A stretch of 64,000 bases of DNA from Incurvaria masculella. Lineage: Eukaryota; Arthropoda; Insecta; Lepidoptera; Incurvariidae. The position numbers were made by a program, and so were the translations under genes. The stretch covers positions 10,496,001-10,560,000 of the forward strand of contig OX335662.1 in NCBI GenBank assembly GCA_946894095.1, written 5' to 3'. Position 1 is the first letter of the stretch. Each line of letters begins with the position of its first letter. A model generated the notes under the pieces. It did no database searches, was not told where the DNA came from, and was given only the letters and a program-made list of their open reading frames with translations. Of this stretch, positions 9,947-22,285 are shown piece after piece.

Positions 9947-10125
9947 AACAGTACCAGTATTGATATAAAAAAAGGTCTATGCAACATTTTTATGCGAGTT
10001 AAAATTTCCGAAAGACTGAACGCGAGGACAGAACAGATTGAAATGTTTTCTGAATTCTAGATACACAGCTTTTCTTCTTGTCTCTGTTTTAAGTAAAGAA
10101 TAAAAACTTTCATTGCCCTAATAAC

Positions 10126-10540
10126 TTTTTTTTTCCATGCGACCTGACATGGATGGCTAATACCACACAACTACCGTTATGATATTAGCCCAATACACCT
10201 CATTCCCAAAGGAATTTGGTGCCATGCCAGGACCTTCCCTTTATGAGCACGGCTACATTAAGCTGAATGGAAAACACGGACATTTTTTCATTGCCGCTTC
10301 GACCATCTTTTCATCCAATGCGATGGTACCAACCCGGGCGAGCATAAACCCTACCACCTAGTAGGGGAAGGGGACCTACAGTTTTACATGGATTCCGAAC
10401 CATGTAGCAGCTCGCATTTGTAACGAATTGCACTTATCGAACTCGGAAAGAGAAAGACAGTGGTGCATGTCGGTATTGAACCCAGGTCTCTGGTACGCTA
10501 GGCCAGTCTCCGCGCCACTAGGTTACGAGCCGCTCGAGTA
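10126..10540 (-). repeat. tRNA-headed SINE, full length (minus)
   Basis: The best full-length copy. Read on the minus strand it has an A-box-like 'tagtggcgcggagac', B box 'gggttcaatacc', the common body, and ends 'tagccatccatgtcagg' followed by an A-rich tail (T-rich at 10,126-10,136 on the plus strand). Length about 400 bp. Frames of 60-66 codons over it are not genes. Confidence 0.9.
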
Positions 10541-10599
10541 CTCGAGCACTTATCTGCTAAGTGCTAACAAAGACAAGCTGCTTTTATACTTTTCAGATG

Positions 10600-11826
10600 T
10601 TTTTTTTTTTTATTTTTTTTTTATTTGAGGACAACCAAACACATATAGATACAGAAACAAAACATATCAACATAATAAAAGTACTACTATCTACATGCAA
10701 CAACAGTTGCCACAGAGTGAGAAAAAGTAGAGCTTATGCCTAAAATCTGAAAGTACCTTAAAACTAAAATTATGTAAAGTAGTGAGTATAATTAACACCA
10801 GAAATGTATTAAATATACCTGAAGAGAAAAGAGAAGAGTAATTTTATGGCCACACAATGTGAATGCTTTCAATCAAAATTGGATAAAACTTTCTTTAAAT
10901 TAATTTTGAAATTGTGTTGGCTGCATTTAAATATATCTATATCGCCAAATTTATCATTGTAGGTTTTAAATATCCGAAAGAAAGGCCTTCTCTTACCGGC
11001 GTTCGTACGCGTACGCGGTAAAAGAAAGAGATCAACACTGCGGGTGGCACGACTATGAGGGACGCGAATGTCTATTTGAGCGAGCAGTTCGCTGCAGTTT
11101 ATTTTATTATGCAGTAGCTTGTGAAGAATCATTACATCCAAGATGCATCTTCTATCAGCCAGTGGCATTGGATTTATGTCAACAACTAGATTGATTTTTA
11201 AAAGTCTGAAGTTAAGAACACGATAAAAGTATTTTTGAATTTTTTCAAGAGAATTAATGTATTTTAAGTAAAAGGGATTCCATATTTCCGATGCGTATTC
11301 CAAGTGTGATCTGACTAATGAATTGAAGAGTGTTATGTAACTTTTAGCTTTCCGGAAATCTTTTGTATTTCGGAGAACAAAACCCATCATTTTGTACGCT
11401 TTATTTGTAATGTATTCTATATGCATTTCAAAGTGTAATTTTTTGTCGAAAATAACGCCAAGGTCTCTTATATCGTCAACGGATTCGAGAACTTCGCCGC
11501 CAAGAGTGTATGTAAAATCAATGATGTTACGATTTTTGGTGATAGTAATTTTTTTGCATTTTTTGATGTTCAATTGCAATTTGTACCAAACACAGTAAGA
11601 GTAGACAGACGCAGGAGGAATGTATACAGCGCTCAACATCAACCGACTGTTCGCCGAACGTACCGATAATGAGATCAAAATACTTTCAACGTTCTTGCAT
11701 TCATATTGTTGAAGGCGATCGCAAACATGCGAACTCAGTACGGCTACGAGCACGCCACCACCATCCGACTTCGCACTTGTATTGCCATCCCGAGAATGTT
11801 CACCAACATTCTCGTAAATTACATAT
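10600..11826 (-). mobile_element. Non-LTR retrotransposon, 5'-truncated and internally deleted
   Basis: The minus-strand coding part at 10,869-11,753 is followed by about 240 bp of non-coding 3' sequence and an A/T-rich tail at 10,600-10,628. That is the layout of a LINE 3' end. Upstream of the frame, codons continue to about 11,826 in a shifted frame. See the CDS entry for domains. Confidence 0.75.
10869..11753 (-). pseudogene. LINE ORF2 relic: endonuclease piece joined to RT C-terminus
   Basis: A 294-codon open frame. Residues about 1-52 ('LSSHVCDRLQQYECKNVE...LMLSAVYIPP') look like the middle of an APE-type endonuclease, where 'YIPP' is typical. From about residue 56 it jumps to the end of the RT palm and thumb: 'LQLNIKKCKKITITK', 'LGGEVLESVDDIRDLGVIFD', 'ITNKAYKMMGFVLRN', 'LVRSHLEYASEIWNPF', 'IQKYFYRVLNFR'. 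The catalytic YADD region is missing, so it cannot make cDNA. The join is in frame. Jockey/CR1-like by the LGV.D..L and EYAS..W.P motifs. Absence of internal stops suggests a fairly recent loss. Confidence 0.85.
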
Positions 11827-12355
11827 TATAAAGACCAAAGCATTATGATCTATTTTTCACACTCGGATTTACAGTCGAAGGATGTTTTTTTAGTGTTTTC
11901 CTTAACGGCTGTAAGGTTTTTGCTATCGACAGAAATGTAACAAGATACATATTCCTTGATAAAATCCGCTGCGAATAGAACTGAAAGATTGAAGCATTTG
12001 TGAAGTATTGAAAACATTTGAAAGGTGGGCGTTCAATAATATTTACCGCGTGTATCGATGATTGCAATAAACTCTGAAGTCCCGAATAGATTTATGCTTC
12101 GAATCTGATCCTCAAACAGCATACGTTTAAACGGTTTTATGGAACAATAAGCAAATATGTACTTTTTTAAGATAAAAGTCCAAAGTCGGATAAAGTCGAA
12201 AATGTTATTTTATTTGAAGGTTATCAGGTTATCCTATGTCGAGTGCAGCATTAGTCAATTATATTTTAGCTTTGTTTGAAACGTATATTAGAAATCATAT
12301 TCAATAGATATTTATATGTATTAAATGGATACAAAATTATCGTAATTCCTTTTGT

Positions 12356-12568
12356 GCCCGGGCTACGGACGGGCTTTAACCCAACTGAAAAGATGGTCGA
12401 AGTGGCAAAGGAAAATTGTACGTGTTTTCCATCCATTTCAATGTAGCCTTGCTAATAAAGGTAAGGTCCTGGCATGGCACCTAATTCATTCGGAATGAGG
12501 TGTATTGGGCTAATATTATAACGGTAGTTTTGTGCTATTAGCCACCCATGTCAGGCTGCATAAAAAAA
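12356..12568 (+). repeat. SINE 3' half with A tail
   Basis: Body from 'gatggtcgaagtggcaa' through 'ggtcctggcatggcacctaa' to 'agccacccatgtcaggctgc' and an A run. 5' truncated. Confidence 0.82.
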
Positions 12569-12569
12569 A

Positions 12570-15500
12570 CTCACCGGCGCTAACGCCATAGTATGTAATA
12601 GTGGCTACGCCGCCGCCCCCATACATTGTTATTTCGATTATTACTCCAATCCTTCCATGATCCGTGTATGTAAGGGTCGCTACAATAATACTAGAGTTAA
12701 CCCATCACCGAGTATATTTGCCTAATCGACCGCACCCAATGGAAGCAATTCCAAAAGCCGCAAGTCATCGAATTCTAATAGTGGAACCGGGTCGGACTGC
12801 GGTCGGTCAGTCGACCGCATTGCTGACCGGGCGGGGATCTGCCGTGATGGTACGGGGGTGGATGAGTCTCGGTCAGCGAGCTGTGCTTCTTGTATGCAGT
12901 GAACAATGCCGGCGACGACAATGGTGGCCGTCGAGCCTGGGAGTAAGTCTGTAAGTTTGAAAGTGAATATAGCCGACAATAGAAGTTAAGAAAAATAGCA
13001 CGTGATGACGAATGTAAATAGGATTTATTGGAATGTGAAAGAAAGAAAGAAATACAATTTGTTTATTCAAAAAAACCACAAACAAAAAACACAAAACGAA
13101 AAACAGTAGTACAATTGCACATTAAACTATTCAAACGATAATACAAAACAAAAAATACAAATGTTGTAGAAATAAACAGAAAAAAGAGTGCATGAGATGT
13201 GCAATCTTGAAATTATAACATTTATTTTTTGTTATGTGAATGGCGCAGCCAGTAATCGCCTGTGAAGCAGTACACTTCACAGGCGGCGTTGTTTTTCAGC
13301 CCTCTACGTATATTAAGGTTTAAAAAGGAGAAATAATTATTTTCGTCTCACCGATATTGTAGTGTCGAGGCAGCTATTGCGAGATACCCTCGAACTATAT
13401 GTAAGTATAGAGCGATATAATCATTTAGGTGTGTGGATAATCTAACATAATTTAAAGATAATGTATGAAGTTGTACGAGTCTGTCTTTGCTAGGTTAAAT
13501 TGAATACATGTTCACCGCGCGCCTTAAAGGTGTGGTAAAAGCCAATTGAGTTTAGTTTGATAAGGACCTGAGTAAGAGTACATTTATTTATATTTAAAAA
13601 CAACCATAACGAATTTCGATAATCCAAAAAGTGAATATGTAGATTGATGGTCTAGCTATAGTTTCAAGATAAAACTGTAAGTCTATGGTGCTTAGTGTTT
13701 TCAAATTAGACAAATATTAATACATTTTCAGAAAAAGAGGTTGAACGCAGAATATCAGCGTCAGATATTTACCGTTATAAATCTCAAATATAGCATCAAG
13801 GGATCTTTAATATTTTTGAAATTCCAAATAAGAAGTAGATTTTTTTTACAAATAATAAGATAGGTTTCACTTACGCCCTTATGAAACTGAATGCAATCAG
13901 GTTTTATCGCGCCCTTAACACAACATTCTATTTTTATTCTTGTATATTTCTCACTTGGTACTTACCAAACGATTTAGGTCATGTCGCATAACATTTTTAA
14001 ACGATTTAAAGATTTGGGTTAGTTGAAAAAATATATATAATTATCGGACCTGCTCACAAAATTACACGAGAATCGGTTTGGAAATGCGAACTGTAGAGGA
14101 GAACATCCAGACAGAGACACGAAATCATTTTTGCCCTAGTCGAAAAGGATACGACGCTCACACTTCATGCTTCGCTCGCTCAACTACATTCGGTTAAAAA
14201 TACGACATACTTGTACGCAATAATATATTATAGTAAGAACACACATCACAAATAACCAAACACAAAATGAATTCAGTCGCGAGAGTTGAAAGCAACCGTC
14301 TCTTCTAAATCGGCCACTTCGTATTCTAATGTAAAACATGGTTAGCTCGGACGACACGTTAAGCCAGGAGTTACGTGCCTACCCCTCGCCTAGGCCCGTG
14401 TCACCCGGCCCCAATGTGACCGACTCCAAATGAATATTGATGTTGGAAGGAAACCGCTGATTGGTCACTGTTTGTCTCGGTTTATCCGGACTTGGATGCA
14501 GCATGTCGCTGACATGATGCACTTTATGGTAGCTAGTTAGTATTTAGGTAAGTATTATTTTATATCGATGGGTATTGAAGCTCGTATTAATATGAAACGA
14601 TTTCAATTAGTCAATATAATTGGCGAACGCTGTGTTTTGGAGTTATTCAAAATTTTGAGCTTCGAAATTTAAATTAAAAAAATATGTAATGGCAACATAT
14701 GAGTATGCACGATATTATACCAAAAGCGTTTAACACACTCCCATGTGAAGTAAGAACTAACTTACCCGTTTCACAAATAAAACAAATGGTTAAAGAATTT
14801 TCGATTGACAGTTTATGGTTTTTTTTTTATTTTATGTTTTTTTGTTTTCTCTTATCTACCTATAACAATTAGAGTTTGTTTTGTTATTGTACATTTCATT
14901 AATAATTTCTTATTGTTTACTGTCTTCGTCAATTTTTTTTTTTTTTTTTACGTTGTTGTTTGTTTGTTTTTCTTTTCCTTCTAAATTAGTTAAAAGTCAC
15001 TGTGTACAACTGCTCATGTTTGTTTACACACGCAGACAAACCGTAAGGTTTCGCGTGTACAGTTTAATGTATGTACATGATATCAAACAAATATATTGAA
15101 TAAACGCCACTACATGGGAAAGTGGTGTAAGGGTACGAATATATTTATTTAAAATAATAAAACACCCGATTTCCACATATAAATGTTATGTCAGAACCAG
15201 AAAGGGTGGCGTGAAATCAGGTCAGGTGAAGTCCAACGCCGCACCTCCGCGCCGGTGCGTCCACAGAGGGAGTATATTTTCTGAAAGGAATGACCTTTAC
15301 ATTACTGCACTGCTACGTACCTACCCCCAGCTTTGACCACAGTGCAGCTGCCACTAGGGTTGTCATTAATCAACGCTCCCATCGACAAGAGTTGCAAGCT
15401 ATCGAATTCGCATCGATCACGCCGCTGCTTGCGCCAGTGCAGGGAAACTATCGATAACTCCTAAACGCAATCGGAACAAGTTTATTTGGTGTATCGGTCT

Positions 15501-15620
15501 TCTTGTGTACTTTAAGTTTAGCAACGATCATTGACCAGCGCATTATTAATAAACGACTCCTTTTTTTAATAGCAACATAACAATAATCTGCTTACTCTGC
15601 GTGTGTTGCTGCAACTTACT
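12570..15620. other. Three kilobases without a recognised gene
   Basis: A GC-richer pocket at 12,720-12,960 gives open frames on both strands (96 and 85 codons); neither shows a known domain. A short perfect hairpin with 11-bp stem (CGCCTGTGAAG) is at 13,257-13,285. The segments 13,850-13,960 and 14,041-14,140 share phrases with 18,010-18,080 and 20,041-20,130 ('cttatgccctcatagaact', 'acctgctcacaaaa') and are probably old repeats. A TATCGATA box occurs at about 15,449. The rest is AT-rich non-coding sequence. Confidence 0.5.
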
Positions 15621-15628
15621 GACCTTAA

Positions 15629-16036
15629 GGCGGCCCATCCCGCTCATCTCCCCATACAAAAGGGGAAAGAACATTTTTCGCGCGTTTTATACAATAATTT
15701 TGGAGGTGGATTACGCAATGATAAAGTAAGAATATTTTAAATAGATTAGTCATCAGACATAGCTTATTTAATCAAGATTTATATTCTATTTGCTTTTTGT
15801 TCGATTTTTAACTACAGCGGTCGTCGTTTACTTTTAGCTATAAGTCGTTTTGAAATTAAAATTTTCGTAAATCTTAGCAAATCATACCTTATGCACATTG
15901 TCTTTTTTGTGGACATGTTGCATCTTCCTCATCACGGAGCCTGTCTTATTCTTTGAAACAGAGAAGGTCCCAGAGCGCAACAGCACGGTTTTGAACCGTG
16001 CCCGCGAATGAGTTAGGCCCGCCGGGTTGGGCCACC
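15629..16036 (+). mobile_element. TTAA-flanked MITE (GGTGGCCCA ends), copy 1
   Basis: Flanked on both sides by TTAA (15,625-15,628 and 16,037-16,040), with ends GGCGGCCCATCCCGC and GGGTTGGGCCACC that form short imperfect inverted repeats. TTAA duplication is the hallmark of piggyBac-type transposases. No transposase is encoded, so it is non-autonomous. Compared with the copies at 33,778 and 42,730 it lacks about 140 bp near the left end. Confidence 0.8.
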
Positions 16037-16040
16037 TTAA

Positions 16041-18480
16041 GATGAGAATGAGGTCATCAAGCTGCATACAATGGCGCGTTAGTCAAATTAAGAAATATTT
16101 TTCTAAAATTATGTACATTGAATGAATCAACTGACAACTACGTCTGTACGTTTTTTATAACAGGACTCTAAAACGTAATATGCATATTTTTAGAGGACTA
16201 TTTCATGGATACAAGTTAAGTTATAAAAAAAACAAAAACTCACAGACTTTTATTAATGTTACCCCATCACTTCCGTTAACTAACGTCACTGTCACCTGCA
16301 CAGAATACGTATGTTTAATGTGGACCGTTTTTTTATACAAGTCAATTCAGCGTGTAACTAATAATTTCTAAATGTCTTCACAATTCGCTGTTCAAGATAA
16401 AAATATAAACGGTATTTAAATCCGACGGCGCAACGTCACAAGCATTTTCGCATTCAGTTTCGATATGCTCACGTAAAGTAAGGGTGCGTGTAGCGACCCT
16501 GTAATTAATCGTTCAAGGAAACAGTTCATTTCCACTCACAGATCACTCACTTATGGACTACGCCTTAACAGTTTTTAACTAAACTAACGAATTCAGTCGT
16601 TTAGTAGCTCTTAACGCTCGACCAAATCACTAGACTCGTCTATCAGAGCCTCATGCGAGACTTCATGGACAAATTACTCCGCTATTTATAGGCGGGCCAT
16701 CGTATAATGCTTCTTTCTCTGGCATGGGAAAAAAACATATTTAAAGATAGTTATAAGTAACGAATAAATAATATCCAGAAGGTAACTGCAGTAACTAAGT
16801 GTTTATGTGTAGACTTGCGTAAATAGCTCAGTTTAAATTATAATCATAGACTTTTAATTGATTTAATTCTCTTAGGGCTAATTTTTCAATGGTCAGATAA
16901 ACAGCTAGATAACTATTCGACGGATTTATTTACGCTTCTGCTTATACATCCGATATAGTAAGTCCATATGTTTATTAGTAAAATTATAGTCAGATAATTG
17001 TGATAGAAGATATAATTCTCCTGCAATGACTATCTGTCTTATGACAAACGTGAATTTTCTATATCAGTCCGACAAGTACTATCTTAGAATTGAAAAATCG
17101 GCCCTTACAAACATTATTTACCCTCTGGCGCTCGTTTGGCGAGTTTTTCACGCCAAAATCCTCGTTATTACAAAACGGGTTGATATTGACACTCATTTTG
17201 GCCAAAAATAGCCTTTTAGCAAATGGTGAAAGTACGGAAAATAACATAAGTAAGCCTTTGTGTAAAACATCGATACAAATCTGACCACATGCGCCCCTCC
17301 CTCACTCATTAGAGACGGCGGTTGAGTAATACATCAAGCGGGAACGGTTGCGTCTTGTGTCACACATTCCACACCGTCACGGCGCGGACCCGCGCGGGTA
17401 GGCAGTGCCACTTCATCCCGTTAGCTCGCTCGTCTGGCTATTTTGAGCGAGCTCCACGATGAAAATTGATTACTGTCCCATCTAAAACGCCGCGAAGCGT
17501 GAGAGGCACTGGTGGGATTTTGTAGGGTCTAAAGCATCCGAATATGGACGTAATATCATGTTAACCAAAATAATCTGGTAAAGGTAGCTTTCAGGATCTC
17601 TAATACGGCATTAAGCGCAGTCGTATTCAGGCTTTGACCCTTCTGTGATTTCAGTTTTTGGATCATGAAAAACATTTCAAAATCAGAGGGAGTCAGATCT
17701 ATTTTAATTGTTTTAAGATGATAAAAGTTGATTTCATTTAGTTCCGTAGAGGCGTTTTGATAGCACGTATAATATGTTTTGTAAATAACTATATCTCTTT
17801 GACATAAAAAAAAGAGAATCTAGCTACATTTTAAATATTTGCCTCTTATGTTTCGTTCAAATATGTTTTGTTGCCATATACATATTTACCTTGTTTGATA
17901 ATTACTTGGAATACAGACTAACATTTTTATCTTTTAATTATTGCTAATCCATCAATCTACAAATTTCCGTTTTTGATAACCAAAATTTGTTGTAGATATT
18001 TTTAAATATAATTAAATGTTGTTTTGCTTATGCCCTCATAGAACTGAATGCAACATGCTGTCGTTTATGGCCTTTTTACAGCATACTCCTTATAAAATTG
18101 TATTTAAGAGTGTCTATACCCTATCAATTCCCAATACTACAGGCGGTAACTGTGTACACCCTCAAAATGTTTTACTAGTTATTTGAAATTTCGGATTCTA
18201 AAATATGTTGTCGAAATCTACGTTTGCATGTTATATTTTCTATAGATTTTAGATTCTTAAATATTGGCTATCAAACCCAGTAACTTTACTTAGTTGACTC
18301 TATTTTAACGTTGCAAGACAATTGTTATCATCGGAATTACAGAGATTCATTGAGTTTTAAATTTTGCCTATAGTGAGTAATTGAAACAAATAAAGTCAAT
18401 GTACATTTATATTGAGAAGTGTGTATTATTTTCTCTTTGATATTTTTATTGATCTATCTTTATTGATTATTATTTATTTC
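16041..18480. other. Mostly gene-free, with a MITE fragment
   Basis: 16,872-17,010 is a fragment of the MITE at 18,486-18,708 in opposite orientation, with shared phrases 'cagataaacagc' and 'ctgcttatacatccgatata'. A CTATTTATAGGCGGGCC box sits at 16,682-16,698, reading TATAAATAG on the minus strand, with no exon recognised after it. 17,290-17,470 is a GC-rich pocket. 18,262-18,370 matches part of the 'cactgaaaa' repeat seen at 48,531 and 55,548. No gene recognised. Confidence 0.45.
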
Positions 18481-18485
18481 ATTAA

Positions 18486-18708
18486 GGGCCGATTTTTAAT
18501 CCTCAGATAGTAATTATCGGACTGATAGCATAAATTCAAGTTTGTCAAAAAACGGATAGTCATTACCGAGAAAAAAAAATTCTATCACAATTATCTGACT
18601 ATATTTTAATAATAAACATATGGACTATATCGGATGGATAAGCAGAAGCGTTAATAAATCCGTCGAATAATTATCTGGCTGTTTATCTGACTATTGAAAA
18701 ATCACCCC
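18486..18708. mobile_element. TTAA-flanked MITE (GGGCCGATTTTT ends)
   Basis: TTAA at 18,482-18,485 and 18,709-18,712 flank a 223-bp element. Its ends GGGCCGATTTTTAA and TTGAAAAATCACCCC form an imperfect inverted repeat, and 'cagataa' motifs recur in both halves. Non-coding. A fragment is at 16,872-17,010. Confidence 0.65.
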
Positions 18709-18725
18709 TTAACCTGAATGCTATC

Positions 18726-19262
18726 TTATGACTCTACAAAAAAAATTAAAAATATAACATTATACTTATCTGGGAGGGACCCCCAATTGTGTCCTAACAA
18801 GAAATCCACTGTGCGGGCAGTGAAACATAACAGTGTAAACGAAAAAGATTTAAGAAAAAGGAGAAGACGAAAATAATAATGTGTATATTTTCGTCTATTT
18901 AATTGTAGATCGTCTTTGGAGTCAGAATCTCTGTCTCGTGTCAATCGTATTGTTTCGCTCGATCTTCCTGTAGGTATTGATGCATAGTTAATTTTAACAT
19001 GGGTGATTATGGTGCTGTCTTTAAAAAAAACAAAACAAAAACAACAATTGTTGTTATTTATATTAGTATGGCTACAGACGTAAAATATAAGGGAGAGCTT
19101 AACTGATGTGGTGAAACTATTCTCCCCCTTTTGTGTCACGGGTTTATAAGGATCAGGTGGCGCGAACAGCACCTCTGGAGCTGCAGTTGGGTGTAAAGAG
19201 CCAGGAACAGGATCTTGAACCAATATTTTTAGATTGTCAATCATAGTAAAAAAAATCGGCAT
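18726..19262 (-). other. Unassigned long open frame
   Basis: A 178-codon frame with no recognisable domain. The first ~60 residues are Pro-rich ('VQDPVPGSLHPTAAPEVL'); the last part, from 'SIPTGRSSETIRL', is hydrophobic and low-complexity. Codon use and the poly-Asn/AAC-rich middle suggest a chance frame or a repeat. It lies downstream of the possible exon at 19,549-19,608, but I could not find a good splice acceptor joining the two. Confidence 0.2.
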
Positions 19263-19344
19263 TCGCTATTAATTTTAACATAATTCCACAATAAGTGAGA
19301 TGTAGGATCGAGGCGGGCTGCAAACAGTCGACTTCACCACAACA

Positions 19345-19530
19345 GAGAAACACGCGAGAGCAAATAAGGGGAGATGTTAGGGCGCAGCTCGCACCTGGGC
19401 GACGGGAGGAGGTCGCAGGGCGGCGGGGCTCCGTGGGCGGCGGAGCCTGGGCGGGCGGCGGTGCTGGGCGGGCGGAGGGGCGAACCCAAATTGCAGGAGC
19501 ACGCGAGCCTCGAGGGACTCCCCGACCGCC
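19345..19530. other. GC-rich block
   Basis: A run of GGGCGG/GGAGG-type sequence, by far the most GC-rich block nearby. It gives open frames on both strands (Pro/Arg-rich or Gly-rich) that have no family features. Its place just inside the possible first intron of a minus-strand gene fits a CpG-rich promoter-proximal region. Confidence 0.5.
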
Positions 19531-19548
19531 GAAAGAGCAATTACTTAC

Positions 19549-19608
19549 GGAGATTAAGTCGGTCAGAATACTCATTCTATTGTCGGTGTCGTGAAGTGGA
19601 CTAGCCAT
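19549..19608 (-). CDS. Possible first coding exon with splice donor
   Basis: On the minus strand an ATG at 19,608 opens 20 codons (MASPLHDTDNRMSILTDLIS). They end exactly at a consensus splice donor: the next six intron bases read GTAAGT (19,548-19,543). A GC-rich block follows, as is common in first introns. I do not recognise the protein and found no certain second exon, so the gene may extend out of view across a large intron, or the match may be chance. The upstream minus-strand sequence would be the 5' UTR. Confidence 0.3.
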
Positions 19609-19689
19609 CACTAGCTGTTTATTTTGACGTACGTTTGACGGACTACTAGGCTTGTTACCATTTGATGTATAGTTCTTTATGTATGTTTT

Positions 19690-19915
19690 TTTTTCTGATC
19701 AACGTTTATTTCGTTCTTGTTTTTTGCCTTGAACTGTTCTATCAAAAACAGTTTGGCAGCAGCATTTATATCTAAGTATATATTGCTAAAGTCGTAAAGT
19801 TTCATTGCGGATTCTTCTTTACTAAGTTGATCGAATCCGCGGATCTTTCAGTTTTTGACGTAACTTAGCGAAGTGTGACTACCATAAACTTGAAAATGAA
19901 ATTAAAAAATAAGGA
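19690..19915 (-). repeat. Dispersed repeat 'gatcgaatccgcggatc', minus copy
   Basis: Shares 'gttgatcgaatccgcggatc', 'tttggcagcagcatttat' and 'tgacgtaactta' with the copies at 51,140 and 61,190. Confidence 0.65.
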
Positions 19916-20126
19916 AAAGTGGTTCTCTGAGTTGTAGACATCGCGAGTCTGTCTTTTTGAACATTTGACATTTTTGAACACTTACCAAAAAAAATTTACA
20001 AAATTTTCTGAAACTGGCTCAATTAAAACATTATTTATAATTATTGAACCTGCTCACAAAAAGTCACGTGAATAGGATGAGAGAGAACAGTAAGACTTAC
20101 AAAAGCATTTTTGCCATATCTAAAAC

Positions 20127-20294
20127 ACTAAGGGCCGAGTGCACGAAAGGACAAAAATTTAAATCAACGTCAAAGTACGAACAAACACGTAATTTTTATA
20201 TGAACAGTATGGAAGGAACTCTATGCGGTTCACTAAAAGTGACGTGTTTGAACATTGATTAACTCGAACGTCTCTTCGTGCAATCGGGGCTAAG
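20127..20294. mobile_element. Hairpin MITE (GGGCCGAGTGCACGAAAG ends)
   Basis: Ends 'gggccgagtgcacgaaagg' and 'ctcttcgtgcaatcggggc' are inverted repeats. The centre pairs 'acgt..ttt' with 'aaaagtgacgtgtttgaac'. Further copies are at 21,384-21,540 and 26,680-26,835, with cores at 23,255-23,345 and 24,886-24,975. Non-coding. Confidence 0.75.
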
Positions 20295-20582
20295 TATCGA
20301 ACTGAACAGAATCGGCTGTAATCAAGCCCTTAAATGCAAGAATATGAAGTCAATCGACAATTTGTCTATTGAAATGGAAGGCTGAACGCTATTAAGCCAT
20401 TTCAGCATCAACGCCTCGCAGACGGTGACAACCAACCTACTGAACTATCCATACCAACCATCGGAACCTGTCAACGTGCCACGCCTTTTCGATATCTATT
20501 GATATAATGTTTAGGTGGAATTTGCGTCATCGAGGAAATCACCGCATTTCTCTTTCCAGCGGGTCGAGATAAAAGTTTTATT

Positions 20583-20900
20583 TCAATAACTCTCCAGGTT
20601 TGCTTTATCAACAGGCAAAACTAACACGTCCGCACCGAGCAGCTGGGTTGGATTTTCTTTGGATCTAAACACAATGCACGTCGTCTTTGCTTTCGACACA
20701 TATTTACTTATTCGATTTTGGTCCTTAAGTCGCAAAGTATAAGGAATTATTTTGCCATCGTTTCTTACGGCCATTCTTCTTTGACGCACGTTTGAAAATG
20801 CAATTTTTCCATTGTGTATTTTCTGACGTGTAACCATGAGGCATGTACTGGGCCGAGGCATGCCTGCACCTACCTTCACTAACCTAATACACTGGGTCAC
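20583..20900 (-). other. Unassigned 105-codon open frame
   Basis: Basic protein-like frame containing 'GKIAFSNVRQRRMAV' and 'LLGADVLVLPVDKANL'. Normal-looking composition, but no family is recognised and no splice sites were established. Could be a fragment of a host or transposon ORF. Confidence 0.25.
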
Positions 20901-21849
20901 AAAATAAAGACGTTAAATATTCCGCACGGGTTCTATTGGCTTATGACTGAGGTAGCAAATGGATTTTTTTAAATCTATAAAAATTAAACCTTGTGCATAG
21001 ACGGTACAGCACTCGAATTTGACATAATTAAATATGTTTTTTTGTGGGCGGCCTAGCCAATTTACATACAACTAGCTGCGGTACCCGGCTCCGCTCGGGT
21101 CCATGTCGTTTTAGACCGATGTCGAGCTGAATTATTTCCTAGAAGATAAAAAGTAGCTCAAATGGCTAGTCGAAAAGGCTGGTCAATAGCGATGTTATTT
21201 ATCTGCTACTTTTTAATCATAACGGATGGAGCTGATATAGCTTAATTAAATAAGAAATATTATAACATTTCCATTTATAATACATAGGGCACACTATAAG
21301 TTTTCGGAACTGCCCACTTAGCTAAAAAATACCGAAAAAGTAATTAATTTTTTAAATTAAATATTTTGGTATTATAACGCATAGGGCCGAGTGCACGAAA
21401 GGGCAAAAAATCGAAATCATCGTCAACTTAAACACGTCACTTTGCATAGAGAGTATGGAAGGAACTCTATGCGGTTCACTAAAAGTGACGTGTTTGAACA
21501 ATGTTTACTTATCCCTCTCTTCGTGCAATCGGTTCTAAGGCTGTTTTGTCTTGTTTATTTTTGCAGTGTGGCGTCATTTAAGAAAATGCGTGTCTATATC
21601 ACCATGGTTATTAACTTATGAAAATTTTCGTAGTATGATTTTATACGATTTTAAGTGTAATTTGACAGTTAACAAAGCCTTGCTCGGCTTCAAACTGCTT
21701 TTGGCGATGAAACACTATGAAAGGCGACTATCGCGTCAATCTTCTGACTAATTTTGTGATGGTAAGCTTTATACAACAAAAAGATAAATGATGTGCGCCG
21801 TAAAATGAAATAGACAGGCATGCAGACTGTTGCTTTGGAGACTGTAAAT

Positions 21850-22140
21850 AGTGATTTGTATAACACCATCTGTTTGATGGAAGTAAATGACGAACTCCGT
21901 AAAAATAACAGTAAACGCAGCATCATCTTGCATCACAACAATGCCAGTTCTCAGACGGCCATGCAGACAATAATTTTCAAAGGTTAAAAACGTAGAACTT
22001 ATGAGTAATCCTGCATACAGTCCCGACCTGGCACCTTGTGACATTATTCTGTTCCCAAAATGTTTTAACCAATACGTGGCCAACGATTGTCATCACCAGA
22101 AGAGGCTGTCGAAGAGTACCAGGTTCACCCGGATCTTCCC
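21850..22140 (+). pseudogene. Mariner-type transposase C-terminal relic, left arm
   Basis: Frames along the plus strand give 'EVNDELRKNNSKRSIILHHN' then 'NASSQTA', the region round the second catalytic Asp of mariner (normally HDN, here HNN). A stop and frame change follow, then 'NPAYSPDLAPCDIILFPK' carrying the third catalytic Asp. Only the C-terminal half is present and it is inactive. The same piece is in the right arm. Confidence 0.8.
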
Positions 22141-22285
22141 GCAATGACACTTCCACATTCAAATGGATCTAAAACACGACAATATTCATGCCCCGATTAT
22201 GCATCCCTTCAATGCGATGGTATGTATCATCCCAGGTGGAATTAACCCTACGAAAGGTGAACAAAAGTTTTACGTGGCATACAAA

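Noticed and set aside
12664..12979. Overlapping 96- and 85-codon frames in a GC-richer pocket
   Set aside because: Both strands are open because of base composition; no domain recognised on either.
15440..15460. TATCGATA (DREF-like) site, also near 50,580 and a partial one near 53,600
   Set aside because: Single 8-bp motifs are expected by chance in this length of AT-rich DNA and none is next to a confirmed promoter.
19237..19611. 124-codon Pro/Arg-rich minus-strand protein
   Set aside because: The frame reads through a perfect splice donor into a GC-rich block; only the first 20 codons are plausible coding sequence.
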